64,000 nucleotides of DNA from Muriicola sp. Z0-33 (GCF_026126425.1 NZ_JAFMPW010000012.1:1-64000), one strand, 5' to 3'; positions 6,771 to 16,406 are shown, counted from the stretch's first letter. Numbers and translations: made by a program. The notes: generated by a model from the letters alone, not told the origin.

Positions 6771-7637
6771 CTAATGATATTTAGAAAATAAGGCGGATGC
6801 CTTGTTATATGCCGCCTCAAAGACCATCCAGTTCACACCTGTATCTGCTTTTACAGAAGTAAAATAGGAAAGCATCTTCTCTGTAGGCATGTTCCCGGTG
6901 AGTTCGTCTTTGGCCATAGGGCAACCGCCAAAGCCCTGGACAGCGCCATCAAATCTCCGGCAACCGGCTGCATAAGCCGCAGCTATCTTTTCGTGCCATT
7001 TGGAAGGCGTGGTATGCAAATGTGCCCCGAATTCTATTTTCGGATAAGCCGGGATCAGGTTGTTAAACAGGTATTCTATAACATCGGGAGTAGAAGTACC
7101 TACAGTATCGGATAAGGATAAAATATTTACCCCCATCGCCGCGAGTTGCTCTGTCCACTCCCCCACTATTTCCACGTTCCAGGGATCTCCGTAAGGATTC
7201 CCAAACCCCATAGAAATGTATGTGACCACCTCTTTGTTGGAAGCAGCAGCTATATCCAAAATGGCCTTCAGTGTATCTACAGATTGGGCAATGGTCTTGT
7301 GCGTATTCCGCATCTGAAAATTTTCGGATATAGAAAACGGATAGCCTAAATAATTTATAGCTGCGTGCGTACTCGCCTCCTCTGCCCCTCTTACATTGGC
7401 CACAATAGCCAGTAATTTACTTTGTGTCTCTGACAGATCCAATTGCGCCAAAACCGATGCGGTATCAACCATTTGCGGGATGGCCCTGGGCGAAACAAAA
7501 CTTCCAAAGTCTATAGTATCAAAGCCACAATTAAGTAAAGACTGGAGGTAAACTACCTTCTCTTCGGTAGGAATAAATGCCTTTATGCCTTGCATGGCAT
7601 CTCTGGGGCACTCTATAATCTTCACCTTTTCTGACAT
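6771..7637 (-). CDS. mvaB: Hydroxymethylglutaryl-CoA lyase
   Basis: The enzyme cleaves HMG-CoA to acetyl-CoA and acetoacetate in the last step of leucine breakdown. At 288 residues it is full length. The start IECPRDAMQG carries the catalytic Arg-Asp pair of the family (usually written EVGPRDGLQ). SLSDTVGTSTP, GAHLHTTP (metal-binding His pair) and the loop GAVQGFGGCPMAKDELTGN, with the conserved loop Cys, are all present. It stands alone with no close upstream or downstream partner. With ilvE (45645) and icmF (55557) it points to branched-chain amino acid use. HMG-CoA lyase is preferred to 2-isopropylmalate synthase because of length and the C-loop. Confidence 0.93.
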   Translation of the reverse strand: MSEKVKIIECPRDAMQGIKAFIPTEEKVVYLQSLLNCGFDTIDFGSFVSPRAIPQMVDTASVLAQLDLSETQSKLLAIVANVRGAEEASTHAAINYLGYPFSISENFQMRNTHKTIAQSVDTLKAILDIAAASNKEVVTYISMGFGNPYGDPWNVEIVGEWTEQLAAMGVNILSLSDTVGTSTPDVIEYLFNNLIPAYPKIEFGAHLHTTPSKWHEKIAAAYAAGCRRFDGAVQGFGGCPMAKDELTGNMPTEKMLSYFTSVKADTGVNWMVFEAAYNKASALFSKYH

Positions 7638-7808
7638 AGCACGGTTTACTCTGGCACGATAAATTTACCACTATTTCTTCGATAATAACAGCTAAACCGC
7701 AACCCCAATTTGTACATTATTCCCCGTCTTTATTGCGGGCATATTCTCTCAATATCTGCAAAAATTTGACATTAATTCATTTTTCTTATCTTACGAAAAT
7801 TTTTAACC

Positions 7809-8231
7809 ATGAAAGCCACCAAATTTATCATCATGGCCATACTGGCCTTAGCCTCTCTGGGGTTTATATCGATGAACATAGAAGAAGAACCATTCCCATC
7901 AGTTCCTGAACCAAACATTATGGCAGACAGTGTTTTAAGACATGTGGTATTATTTAAATTTAAAGAAGGTACCGCTCCGGAAAAGATCACAGAAATTGAA
8001 AATGCCTTTGGGGCACTCCCTTCTAAAATCTCGGAAATCGCTGACTATGAATGGGGAATTAACAATAGTCCGGAAGGGCTCAATAAGGGGTTAACCCATT
8101 GCTTTTTTGTTACTTTTAAGTCCGAAGCCGACAGGGAAATTTACCTTCCTCATCCAGATCACCAGGCTTTTGTACAACTCTTAGGCCCCTCACTGGAAGA
8201 TGTCACCGTTGTAGATTACTGGACCAAATAA
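7809..8231 (+). CDS. Secreted Dabb (stress-responsive A/B barrel) domain protein
   Basis: The 140-residue protein starts with a hydrophobic segment (about 5-22) that looks like a signal peptide or anchor. Residues of about 43-138 form a Dabb ferredoxin-like domain: LRHVVLFKFKEGT, then a helix, WGINNSPEGLNKGLTHCFFVTF, then LPHPDHQAFVQLL and VTVVDYW. The His of HPDHQAF is typical of the family. Dabb proteins form dimeric barrels, and the role of most is unknown. The gene ends exactly at a 7-bp repeat array and is convergent with pyrD. Confidence 0.88.
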   Translation: MKATKFIIMAILALASLGFISMNIEEEPFPSVPEPNIMADSVLRHVVLFKFKEGTAPEKITEIENAFGALPSKISEIADYEWGINNSPEGLNKGLTHCFFVTFKSEADREIYLPHPDHQAFVQLLGPSLEDVTVVDYWTK

Positions 8232-8233
8232 AT

Positions 8234-8286
8234 GCAATTAGCAATTAGCAATTAGCAATTAGCAATTAGCAATTAGCAATTAGCAA
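8234..8286. repeat. Tandem repeat of CAATTAG (about seven copies)
   Basis: Seven nearly perfect copies of a 7-base unit follow the stop codon of the Dabb gene. The low divergence between copies suggests recent slippage. It belongs to the same unit family as the arrays at 2335 and 28097, and is separated from the next array (from 8322) by about 35 bases. Confidence 0.9.
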
Positions 8287-8321
8287 AATTACGTAATGTC
8301 CGTATTTACACGTTAATTCCA

Positions 8322-8487
8322 TTGCTCATTGTTTATTGTTTACTACTTACTGTTTACTGAATTCTGATTACTGATTACTGCAATCCGCCGCATCATCTCG
8401 CAGCCTTTTTTAATTATCCACAGGATAATCAAAAAAGATCTCGTGTTTATTGTTTATTGTTTATTGCTTATTGTTTATTGTTTATTG
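8322..8487. repeat. Composite repeat A: 7-bp arrays around a 63-bp core with a DnaA-box-like hairpin
   Basis: Heptad arrays (TGTTTAT/TGATTAC types) at 8322-8380 and 8441-8487 flank a core at 8387-8449. The core opens with GCCGCATCATCTCGC, then a hairpin with 15-base arms (14 pair) and an ACA loop. The sequence across the loop is TTATCCACA (8414-8422), a perfect match to the DnaA box. The core is 60 of 63 bases identical to the one at 28138-28200. The right array runs into the pyrD gene and supplies its last codons and stop. Confidence 0.85.
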
Positions 8488-9515
8488 GCTAAAATCGCCT
8501 TATTTATCCTCTTGATCAATCCCGGACCTTCATAAACAAATCCTGTCCATAGTTGCACAAGGTCTGCACCAGCCGCTAACTTCTCTAGCGCGTCCTCGGC
8601 AGAATGTATGCCACCCACCCCTATAATCGGGAAGGATTTATTGCTCCGCTCAGCTAAAAACCTAATCACTTCCGTGCTCTTCTTTGCTAAAGGTTGCCCG
8701 CTAAGCCCTCCTTTTTCCTCTGTAAGTAGTGCGTTCGACTTAAGATTATCCCTTTCGATGGTGGTATTGGTTGCAATAACACCATCTATAGCTGTCTGGT
8801 TTACAATCCATATGATATCCAGCAATTGGCTGTTGCTCAGGTCCGGAGCAATCTTCAGGAGAATGGGCTTTTCTTTGGTGTTGAGTTTTTGGGCCTGTTT
8901 GCGGTTCTCTACTTTAAGCTGACTCAATAATGCAGCTAAAGGTTCCTTATCCTGCAATTCTCTAAGTCCCGGGGTATTGGGAGAACTCACGTTGACCACA
9001 AAATAATCTACATGCTCAAAAAGTGCATCAAAACAAATGAGGTAATCTTTTGTAGCCCGTTCATTAGGGGTAAGTTTGTTTTTCCCAATATTGCCGCCAA
9101 TAAGTACCTTATGATCTTTCTTTAACCTTTCCACGGCATCATATACCCCTCCATTGTTAAACCCCATTCTATTTATGATAGCCTTATCAGGTTTAAGCCT
9201 GAAAAGCCTTTTTTTAGGATTCCCTGCCTGTGGTTTGGGAGTAACTGTGCCTATTTCAATAAAGCCGAAACCGAAATGGGATAATTCATTATACAATTTG
9301 GCATCCTTATCAAAACCGGCCGCAAGACCTACGGGGTTTTTAAATTTCAATCCAAAAACCTCGCGTTCCAGACGCTTGTCTTCAAGAGCGTACATGCTTC
9401 TGAATAAAGGCGCAAACCCAATTTTTGAAAAGAATTTAATCAGTTTAAACGAAAGATGGTGTACTATTTCCGGATCTATAAGAAAAAAGAGTGGTCTGAT
9501 GAGGGACTTGTACAT
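8475..9515 (-). CDS. pyrD: Dihydroorotate dehydrogenase (quinone), class 2
   Basis: It oxidises dihydroorotate to orotate at the inner membrane, passing electrons to quinone, in pyrimidine synthesis. At 346 residues, the N-terminal helical extension ([20 protein letters not shown]) marks the membrane-bound class 2. FMN and substrate motifs are clear: [47 protein letters not shown] with the catalytic Ser, and [15 protein letters not shown]. The longer frame to 9545 begins at TTG; the ATG at 9515 fits the family. The final residues NKQ and the stop codon are encoded by repeat units of the adjoining 7-bp array, so the repeat appears to have replaced the native 3' end. Confidence 0.97.
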   Translation of the reverse strand: MYKSLIRPLFFLIDPEIVHHLSFKLIKFFSKIGFAPLFRSMYALEDKRLEREVFGLKFKNPVGLAAGFDKDAKLYNELSHFGFGFIEIGTVTPKPQAGNPKKRLFRLKPDKAIINRMGFNNGGVYDAVERLKKDHKVLIGGNIGKNKLTPNERATKDYLICFDALFEHVDYFVVNVSSPNTPGLRELQDKEPLAALLSQLKVENRKQAQKLNTKEKPILLKIAPDLSNSQLLDIIWIVNQTAIDGVIATNTTIERDNLKSNALLTEEKGGLSGQPLAKKSTEVIRFLAERSNKSFPIIGVGGIHSAEDALEKLAAGADLVQLWTGFVYEGPGLIKRINKAILANKQ

Positions 9516-9592
9516 TGCTAAGGAGAAATTTAGGCAAAAATACAAACTTCAAAAGAGTTATTCTTCTTTAAATGTCAATTTGTAAACCGGCC

Positions 9593-10048
9593 TTAATCAG
9601 GATTCTCCGGCTGGGGCTCGGCCTTAGCTGTAATAGATGGAGTAATAGGTTTGCGCAGCGCTTCATTGCAAAGCTCCGCATAACGCTGGTATTGCTTGGG
9701 GTTAAACAAGCCAAGCAATTTACTATCATAGCCTTTTGAAATTGCCAGCATCTTATCTTTTAAGACCTTGTATTTTTTTGCAAGTGTCTCAAGATCTTCC
9801 TGGGTACTCTGAGGGTGTTTCTCTAATAGCACCTTAATCTCATCTTCAATTAACTTGTTCTGTGTTTGAAGCTCCCCAATCCACATTTCCATGGTATTTT
9901 TTTGTTCTTCATTCAGTTGAAAAACCTGTATCAACACAGCTGTGTCTTTCCCCCCAATACTAAGTGTACAATCTGGTAATTGAGCACTGGCATTTATGCC
10001 GGTAAAAAGTGCAGCCATAATTAATCCGAATGCAAATGATTTCTTCAT
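9593..10048 (-). CDS. Secreted helical protein, Spy/LTXXQ-like
   Basis: The 151-residue protein has a signal peptide (about 1-22, ending INASA). The rest is nearly all alpha-helical and charged: a helix pair LNEEQKNTMEMWIGELQTQNK and EDEIKVLLEKH, then LETLAKKYKVLKDKM and FNPKQYQRYAELCNEALRK. The last resembles the LTxxQ-type segment of periplasmic Spy/CpxP proteins, where the equivalent reads LTPEQ. Two Cys residues (DCTLS, ELCNEA) could form a disulphide. A holdase role in the periplasm is possible but not shown. The tail is Pro/Glu-rich. Confidence 0.65.
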   Translation of the reverse strand: MKKSFAFGLIMAALFTGINASAQLPDCTLSIGGKDTAVLIQVFQLNEEQKNTMEMWIGELQTQNKLIEDEIKVLLEKHPQSTQEDLETLAKKYKVLKDKMLAISKGYDSKLLGLFNPKQYQRYAELCNEALRKPITPSITAKAEPQPENPD

Positions 10049-10131
10049 GTAATAGCCTTTATCGAAATATATCCTCTATATATAAACTGCATTAATCTTT
10101 AAAAATTATGTATTTCTCTTCCAATTTATTA

Positions 10132-11361
10132 CTATCCCAAACCGGAAAGCCAGCTACCTATTAATTGAATTCCGGTAACCGTATTTACCGCATCTCTTTC
10201 CAAATTAAATATACTATCCGCTGCCGGCACATTAAAATCTACATAAGCCAATCTGGCCACCAATTGGTCCTGTTCAAAACCAAAAGCTGTCCCGGGTAGC
10301 AATGCCACCCCGGTTTCTAGTAATAATCGGCTGCAAAGCTCAGTAGAAGTTGCAATTCCTGCCTTGTGCAATCTTTCTTTATGTCGGGAAAAGTCCGGGA
10401 ATAGATAAAAACCTCCTTCCGGAGGATGTAGAGCAATATCAACAGCTGTTAAACCATTATAACAATAATTACCCACCTCCTTATAGATCCGGATCTGCCT
10501 GTCTACATAATCCATAGATGCTTTAAACCTGCCATAAGCCACTTTGGCTGCCATTTGAACGGGTACCGGGGCACAGGAATAGGTTTCAGAGGCTATTCCG
10601 ATCAGCGCTTGTTTAAATTCCGGTTCGATGTTATCATATAACATGGCCACACCTAATCGCCATCCTCCTGCACCACACCATTTGGACAAACCTGTTGTAG
10701 TAATTGTTTTCTCCGGATAATAGGTTGCAAAAGATGCATGAGAACTACTATGGTCTAACAAACCATATATCTCATCAGAAATTACCAGGATATCCAGTTG
10801 CCTTGCGACAGCTGCAATTGCTTTGAGTTCCTCTTCGGTATAAGTAAGCCCGTCCGGATTGCCCGGGTAGTTCAGAATTAGAATTGAAGCCTTGTGCTTT
10901 TTGGACTGGGCGGCTTTTAGTAGAAGTTCTCCGTTAATTCTCCATTTTTCATCAAAAGATGTTGGAACTTTAATACTATTATGTCCGGCCAGTTCTGCCT
11001 GCGGTTCATAGGATACCCAGGCCGGGGCAGGAATAAAAACATCGGCTTTCTCGAAAGCCATTAGCACGGCATACAACAAGATTTTTGAACCCGGTGCCAC
11101 TAATATATTATCCGGGCTAGCCTTTAATCCGTTATGGGCAGCATGGAATTTTGAAATATGTGCCCTGAGCTCAGCATCACCCTGAACAGAGGAATATTCC
11201 TTGCGATCAACCGCATCTTTCAGTGCCTGCATAACCGGCTCCGGGGGCAAAAAGGGCGACTGTCCAAAACCAAATTTGATTACTTTTTTGTTCTGAGACG
11301 CCAACTTTTTGGATTGGGTATTAATCAGCAGGGTCTGTGATTCTAATATTTGCCTGAACAT
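10132..11361 (-). CDS. PLP-dependent class I/II aminotransferase
   Basis: This 409-residue fold-type I aminotransferase shows the AspC-like motifs: substrate-binding FGFGQSPFLPP near the N-terminus, YSSVQGDAELR, NYPGNPDGLTYTEEE, SDEIYGLLDH (Asp and Tyr that hold PLP), TTTGLSKWCGAGGWRLG with the Schiff-base Lys, and RLAYVDF with the carboxylate-binding Arg. The substrate cannot be chosen from sequence: an aspartate/aromatic type or a specialised enzyme are both possible. A terminator separates it from the TonB receptor upstream, so it is probably transcribed on its own. Confidence 0.88.
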   Translation of the reverse strand: MFRQILESQTLLINTQSKKLASQNKKVIKFGFGQSPFLPPEPVMQALKDAVDRKEYSSVQGDAELRAHISKFHAAHNGLKASPDNILVAPGSKILLYAVLMAFEKADVFIPAPAWVSYEPQAELAGHNSIKVPTSFDEKWRINGELLLKAAQSKKHKASILILNYPGNPDGLTYTEEELKAIAAVARQLDILVISDEIYGLLDHSSSHASFATYYPEKTITTTGLSKWCGAGGWRLGVAMLYDNIEPEFKQALIGIASETYSCAPVPVQMAAKVAYGRFKASMDYVDRQIRIYKEVGNYCYNGLTAVDIALHPPEGGFYLFPDFSRHKERLHKAGIATSTELCSRLLLETGVALLPGTAFGFEQDQLVARLAYVDFNVPAADSIFNLERDAVNTVTGIQLIGSWLSGLG

Positions 11362-11401
11362 CTACAATACTTATTATCGCTATTATCTAATCAAAGCTAA
11401 C

Positions 11402-11429
11402 AAAAAAAGCCGCCTTTTCAGGCGGCTTT
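11402..11429 (-). terminator. Rho-independent terminator of the TonB receptor gene
   Basis: The stem GCCGCC/GGCGGC (11409-11426) is followed on the minus strand by seven T residues (11402-11408). It stands 20 bases after the stop of the gene at 11450-14308. Confidence 0.9.
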
Positions 11430-11449
11430 GCAATAGGTAATTAGATTAT

Positions 11450-14308
11450 TTAGTTGAGTTTAAAGCTTAACCTTGCAAACAGGTGTCTACCATTGGTTCC
11501 AAATTGTACAGATCTTCTGGAATATACAAACCTTCCGCTAGATCTGAACGCCGGGTCGTTCTCATCCGGGTACACATCAAGCAAATTGTTTGCTCCTACC
11601 ACCAGTCTCAAATTATCAGAAACATTATATCCAATGGTCAGGTCGGTAATAACTTTCCCTCCAAAGGTAGTATCCACATTTGGATCATTATTGTTGGTAG
11701 CTTCCATTACCTCACCAAAATAACTGTTTCTTAAAAAGAAATTCCACTTGTCCCCTACAGTAAGGTTATTGGAAAAGGTACCCTTGGTAGTAGGCACGGC
11801 CGATTCCAGATAAATTCTACTGGTAGGATCAAAATAAGTATCTGATAGTCCGGCATTAGCCACAGCTGTTGGCACTTTTACACTCTCCACTGAAGTTTCA
11901 GAAAAGGTGAATGCCAGGATATTATCTATCCTAACATTATCCGATATATTGGCAGAATGATCAAGAACTATATCCAAACCTTTGGTCTGCGTATCTACAC
12001 TATTGGCAAAGAAAGCCGCCCTGCTTGCATTGGCCTGAGCAAATAAGATAGCAAGTTCAGGATCTCCCCCGTCATCGAACTGACCTGTCAGGATAACCCT
12101 GTCGTCTATATTAACCAGATACCCATCCAGGGTAATCTTAAGATTGGCAGAAGGAACATTTGCAGTAAATCCTGCAGTTAAACCAAATGAGGTTTCTTCT
12201 TTCAGGGACTCAATACCTAAAATTCTGGCTACCCTGGAAGTGTTTGGAAATATCCCAACCTCATTGGGAACACCATCAACAAACAAAGTAGAAGTAGAAT
12301 TAAAATGAATTTGGTGTAAAGAAGGCGCTCTAAAACCGGTTTGTAAACCACCTCGAATGTTAAAATTATCGGAAGCTTTAATTCTTGTCGCAAGTTTAAA
12401 ATTAGTAGTTCCACCAAAATCAGAATAGTTTTCGTAACGCACTGCACCACTCACTAAAATAGACTCGGTAAAATCTGCTTCAATGTCAAAATACCCTGCA
12501 ACCGAGTTTCTGAATGCATCTACCTCGTTTTCTGGTTTGAACCCCGGAAATACCTGTATCCCTCCTGGCCGGCTACTTCCAAAGAAATCTGTAGGAACTA
12601 CAGATGAAGGGTCGGTAGGATCGTGTACATTACCTTGTATATTATACTGTGCATAGGAAGATTCTTCCCCTGCTACGATGGCGTAATTCTCTACCCGGTA
12701 CTCTGCTCCAAAGGCAATGTTTAAGCCCGCCATTACATCGTCAAAAAACTTATTTACATCAAAGTTAGTGGTATTCTCGCTATAATTAAATCCACCTGAA
12801 TCGGCTTCAAAGGGCGTAGAATTGGCCAAAGATGCGTTGTTAGAATTGGTTATTCTATAAAGAAAAGAGTTCTGCCCGAATGTGTTACTAAAGTCAACAT
12901 TCCACCCGTCACCTACTTCTCCTTTAATGCCTATAGAGGCTGATTTATCTGTGATATTTGAGTTAATTTGTGGTAAAAAGCCATTTATATAGGCCGGGGT
13001 ATACGCCCTTGATTGATAGGGTAAACGATAAAATCCGGTTGCAAAACCATTTTTGTATCCAAGACCTCCAAAACCATATAGTTCAGATTTTTCGCCTAAT
13101 GGAATAGACATATTTGCAAAAAATTGTGCCCCTCTCAATTCAGACTGGCCAACATTCATATTGTAATCACTTCTCACCTGGCCCCGGGCTCCTAATTCTG
13201 CTTCTGTAACATCAGCACCCAATATGGTCCTTAAGTCGTCCTGTGTTTCTCCGCCGGTCAGGCTTACACCTGCTGCACCAGCATATTGAAAAATATCTGC
13301 AAAATCGTCGTCTAATAATAAGGAGGTGTCATAACCGTCTGCGGAGGCAACTCTTTCTATTGAGTTATAGGCATTAAAAATTTGCCCTTCCCATTCTTGC
13401 ATTCTGTTGGTCAGGCCGCGGTAATTGAAATTTCCGGTGAAATTAATATATCCGCCATCCTCTCCAATTGGCAGCCCATAATTGAGGCCCAAATTTATTT
13501 TTTCGCCGTCCACACTTTTAGACGGGCCGGCTTCACTTGTAAAGTTAGCCCCTGTGGTAACATCTACCTCTAGTTGATCTGTAGTGTTCTTTAAAACAAT
13601 ATTGATAACCCCGGCAATGGCATCAGACCCGTATTGGGCTGCCGCGCCATCGCGTAAAATTTCAATCCTCTTAATAGAATTGGCTGGGATAGCGGTCATA
13701 TCTGTCCCTACTGCTCCCCTTCCAAAGGTACCATTCACATTCACCAGTGCCGTTTTATGCCTGCGCTTACCATTTATAAGCACCAACACCTGATCAGGGC
13801 CCAAACCTCTCAGGGAAGCCGGGGCAATATGATCTGTCCCATCAGAAATAGATTGTGGATTAGATGAGAAAGAAGGTGCCGCATAATTAAGGATTTCAGT
13901 AACCGTTATCTGTGGTGATGTCTGTGCCAATTCGGAAACGTCCAGGACGTCTACTGGAACGGGGGTATCAGTTGCTACCCTGTTAGGGTTTCTTGATCCA
14001 ATTACCACCACATTGTCCAGGGACAATCCTGATGTCAGGACAATGTTCATCACAGAACTGTCTATGACAACAGTTTTAGTCTCGTAGCCAATGTAGGAAA
14101 CGACCAGGGTATCACCAACTGCCGCATCATCTATGGTAAAATTTCCATCAAAATCGGTAGTTGTACCCACATTTGTACCTTGCTTTACTATAGATGCTCC
14201 AACGAGAGGTTCCCCATCAGTATCCGTAATTGTACCCGTAACCTGGGCAAATAGGGCCCCGGAGGTAAGCAAAGCAAATACAATACTTAAAAAGTAGTTT
14301 TTGTTCAT
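11450..14308 (-). CDS. TonB-dependent outer-membrane receptor
   Basis: The 952-residue protein has a signal peptide (about 1-21), then a CarboxypepD_reg-like domain (VTGTITDTDGEPLVGASIV, about 22-95), a plug domain (about 115-245, with SLRGLGPDQVLVLINGKRR and RIEILRDGAAAQYGSDAIAGVIN) and a 22-strand barrel ending in HLFARLSFKLN with the terminal aromatic pattern. It imports a large or scarce ligand with energy from TonB-ExbBD. No SusD partner lies next to it, so it is more like a stand-alone receptor than a SusC pair. The ligand is unknown; the plug resembles receptors for siderophores or organic compounds. The upstream region before pepT carries divergent signals. Confidence 0.95.
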   Translation of the reverse strand: MNKNYFLSIVFALLTSGALFAQVTGTITDTDGEPLVGASIVKQGTNVGTTTDFDGNFTIDDAAVGDTLVVSYIGYETKTVVIDSSVMNIVLTSGLSLDNVVVIGSRNPNRVATDTPVPVDVLDVSELAQTSPQITVTEILNYAAPSFSSNPQSISDGTDHIAPASLRGLGPDQVLVLINGKRRHKTALVNVNGTFGRGAVGTDMTAIPANSIKRIEILRDGAAAQYGSDAIAGVINIVLKNTTDQLEVDVTTGANFTSEAGPSKSVDGEKINLGLNYGLPIGEDGGYINFTGNFNYRGLTNRMQEWEGQIFNAYNSIERVASADGYDTSLLLDDDFADIFQYAGAAGVSLTGGETQDDLRTILGADVTEAELGARGQVRSDYNMNVGQSELRGAQFFANMSIPLGEKSELYGFGGLGYKNGFATGFYRLPYQSRAYTPAYINGFLPQINSNITDKSASIGIKGEVGDGWNVDFSNTFGQNSFLYRITNSNNASLANSTPFEADSGGFNYSENTTNFDVNKFFDDVMAGLNIAFGAEYRVENYAIVAGEESSYAQYNIQGNVHDPTDPSSVVPTDFFGSSRPGGIQVFPGFKPENEVDAFRNSVAGYFDIEADFTESILVSGAVRYENYSDFGGTTNFKLATRIKASDNFNIRGGLQTGFRAPSLHQIHFNSTSTLFVDGVPNEVGIFPNTSRVARILGIESLKEETSFGLTAGFTANVPSANLKITLDGYLVNIDDRVILTGQFDDGGDPELAILFAQANASRAAFFANSVDTQTKGLDIVLDHSANISDNVRIDNILAFTFSETSVESVKVPTAVANAGLSDTYFDPTSRIYLESAVPTTKGTFSNNLTVGDKWNFFLRNSYFGEVMEATNNNDPNVDTTFGGKVITDLTIGYNVSDNLRLVVGANNLLDVYPDENDPAFRSSGRFVYSRRSVQFGTNGRHLFARLSFKLN

Positions 14309-14403
14309 AAGGTTTTGTTTTGAGTTAAATAATTCTAATAAGGTACATAAATATTTTTATAGCGAATTACTTATGTTAACACTCCGCGGCCTATTTACAG
14401 GCG

Positions 14404-14431
14404 TTTGCTTACTAACATTGTCGTAAATTTG
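14404..14431 (+). promoter_or_regulatory. Promoter of pepT
   Basis: TTTG at 14404-14407 and TAAATTTG at 14424-14431 match the Bacteroidota -33/-7 pattern (TTTG, then TAnnTTTG) with suitable spacing. The ATG of pepT follows 16 bases later, giving a very short leader. Confidence 0.65.
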
Positions 14432-14447
14432 AAATAAAACAACTTTA

Positions 14448-15683
14448 ATGAAAGGTATTATTGAGCGGTTTATTAGCTATGTCAAAATAGATACCCAAAG
14501 CGATCCAAATTCCAACACTACCCCCAGCACTGAAAAACAGTGGGATTTGGCAAACAAACTGGTAAAGGAACTAAAGGCGATGGGCCTGCAGGAAGTCAGC
14601 ATAGACGAAAATGCCTATGTCATGGCAACCTTAGCCGCTAATAGCACGGCAGACATCCCCACCATAGGGTTTATCTCTCACTTCGATACCACTCCTGATT
14701 TTTCGGGCACCAATGTAAAACCTCGAATTATTGAAAATTATGACGGGAGCGACATCGTATTAAATGCTGACAAGAACATAATTCTTTCCCCCGATTATTT
14801 TGAAGAACTACTTTTCTACAAAGGACAGACACTTATTGTTACTGATGGTACTACCCTCCTTGGTGCCGATGACAAGGCAGGGATAACCGAAATCATGGAG
14901 GCCATACAATTTTTAATTAACCATCCGGAGATAAAACATGGGAAGATCCGCATAGGGTTTACCCCCGATGAAGAAATTGGACGGGGAGCTCACAAATTTG
15001 ATGTGGATAAATTTGGGGCGGCCTGGGCCTATACCGTTGACGGGAGTAGAATTGGGGAATTGGAATATGAAAACTTTAATGCGGCGGTTGCAAAAGTAAA
15101 GGTCGTTGGTAAAAGCGTACATCCCGGACATGCAAAAGGCAAAATGGTAAATGCCACAACCATCCTGAACAAATTCATCTCCCTGTTGCCAGAAAATGAA
15201 GTCCCTGAACACACCTCGGACCGGGAAGGGTTTTATCATATTTATCATCTAAAGGGTGAAATTGAACATGCTGAATTGGAAATGATCATCCGGGATCACG
15301 ACAAGCAAAAATTTGAAGAGCGCAAGCAATTGTTAAACACCCTGGCTGGCCAGATAAACGAAGTTCATGGCCATAACCTTAACCTGGAAATTAAGGATCA
15401 GTACTACAACATGAAAGAAAAGGTAACCCCTGTCTTCCACATTGTAGAAATTGCAAAAGAAGCAATGGAGGCCTTGAATATCACACCAGTAATTCAGCCC
15501 ATAAGAGGGGGTACAGATGGCTCACAACTAAGTTATATGGGCCTTCCCTGCCCCAATATTTTTGCGGGGGGGCATAATTTTCATGGCAAATACGAATTTA
15601 TAGCGGTGGAGAGTATGCAAAAGGCCGTTGAAGTTATCGTAAAAATTTGCGAACTTACTGCTGCTAAATACAGTGAGTCATGA
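14448..15683 (+). CDS. pepT: Peptidase T (tripeptide aminopeptidase)
   Basis: This cytoplasmic M20 di-zinc enzyme removes the N-terminal residue from tripeptides. At 411 residues it is full length. Metal and catalytic residues are visible: His78 and Asp80 in SHFDTTPD, Asp141 in LGADDKAG, Glu175/Glu176 in TPDEEIGRGA, Asp198 in TVDGS, and the late His in GGHNFHGKYEF. The dimerisation/lid domain at about 210-320 includes GKSVHPGHAKGKMVNA. The stop overlaps the start of the next gene by 4 bases (ATGA), so the two are translationally coupled. Confidence 0.97.
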   Translation: MKGIIERFISYVKIDTQSDPNSNTTPSTEKQWDLANKLVKELKAMGLQEVSIDENAYVMATLAANSTADIPTIGFISHFDTTPDFSGTNVKPRIIENYDGSDIVLNADKNIILSPDYFEELLFYKGQTLIVTDGTTLLGADDKAGITEIMEAIQFLINHPEIKHGKIRIGFTPDEEIGRGAHKFDVDKFGAAWAYTVDGSRIGELEYENFNAAVAKVKVVGKSVHPGHAKGKMVNATTILNKFISLLPENEVPEHTSDREGFYHIYHLKGEIEHAELEMIIRDHDKQKFEERKQLLNTLAGQINEVHGHNLNLEIKDQYYNMKEKVTPVFHIVEIAKEAMEALNITPVIQPIRGGTDGSQLSYMGLPCPNIFAGGHNFHGKYEFIAVESMQKAVEVIVKICELTAAKYSES

Positions 15684-16276
15684 GTGCAGAAAAAATTGAG
15701 GCGTACTTTGCCAAAGAACATCCTTTTAAAGAAGGGATAGCCACTTTAAGAAAAATTGCCCTGAAAACCAATATGGGTGAAACACTAAAATGGGGATCTC
15801 CCGTGTACACTGTAGATGGCAAAAATGTACTTGGGATTCTTGCTTTTAAAAATCATTTTGGCATTTGGTTCTTTAACGGGGTGTTTTTAAGCGACCCTAA
15901 AAATGTACTCGAAAATGCCCAGGAAGGAAAAACCAAAGCCATGCGGCATTGGAAATTTACAGCCAATGATGCCATTGACCAGGCAGCAGTATTGGCCTAT
16001 ATAAATGAGGCTATTGAAAACCAGAAGAAGGGCCTGGTGGTAAAAGCTGAAAAAAATACGAAGAAGATTATAGTTCCGGTATTGTTAAAGGAAGCTTTTG
16101 CCAAAAACAAATCAATGCAGTCCAAATTTGAGACGCTCTCCCCAGGCAAACAAAGAGATTATTGCGAATTTATCAGCACGGCAAAACAGGAAAAGACCAA
16201 ATTAACTCGTCTTGAAAAGATTACGCCTATGATTCTTGATGGTGTTGGGCTTAATGACAAATATCGTAAATGCTAA
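15680..16276 (+). CDS. YdeI/DUF1801-family protein
   Basis: The 198-residue protein has an N-terminal DUF1801-type fold (about 3-115: AYFAKEHPFKEGIATLRKIA, ETLKWGSPVYTVDGKNVLGI, FGIWFFNGVFLSDP) and a C-terminal YdeI/OmpD-associated helical tail (about 135-198: VPVLLKEAFAKNKSMQSKFE, SPGKQRDYCEFISTAKQEKTK). The family is widespread but its biochemical role is unknown. It overlaps pepT by 4 bases, so it is made from the same message. There is no signal peptide, so it is cytoplasmic. The stretch 16277-16406 after it shows nothing. Confidence 0.85.
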   Translation: MSAEKIEAYFAKEHPFKEGIATLRKIALKTNMGETLKWGSPVYTVDGKNVLGILAFKNHFGIWFFNGVFLSDPKNVLENAQEGKTKAMRHWKFTANDAIDQAAVLAYINEAIENQKKGLVVKAEKNTKKIIVPVLLKEAFAKNKSMQSKFETLSPGKQRDYCEFISTAKQEKTKLTRLEKITPMILDGVGLNDKYRKC

Positions 16277-16406
16277 GGACCCTTTGCTGGTGCGGCTATA
16301 TATCGGTCAAGGCTATGATTTGGCCTTATGGGACTTATGTAGGAACTTTTTGAAGTTATCATTATGCTGGGGCTGAATTATCAATAGCAGGATGAAAATT
16401 CATTTT

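Noticed and set aside
8414-8422. DnaA box as evidence of the chromosome origin
   Set aside because: Only one perfect box per repeat, no cluster, and no dnaA, dnaN or gidA nearby. It is part of a dispersed repeat.
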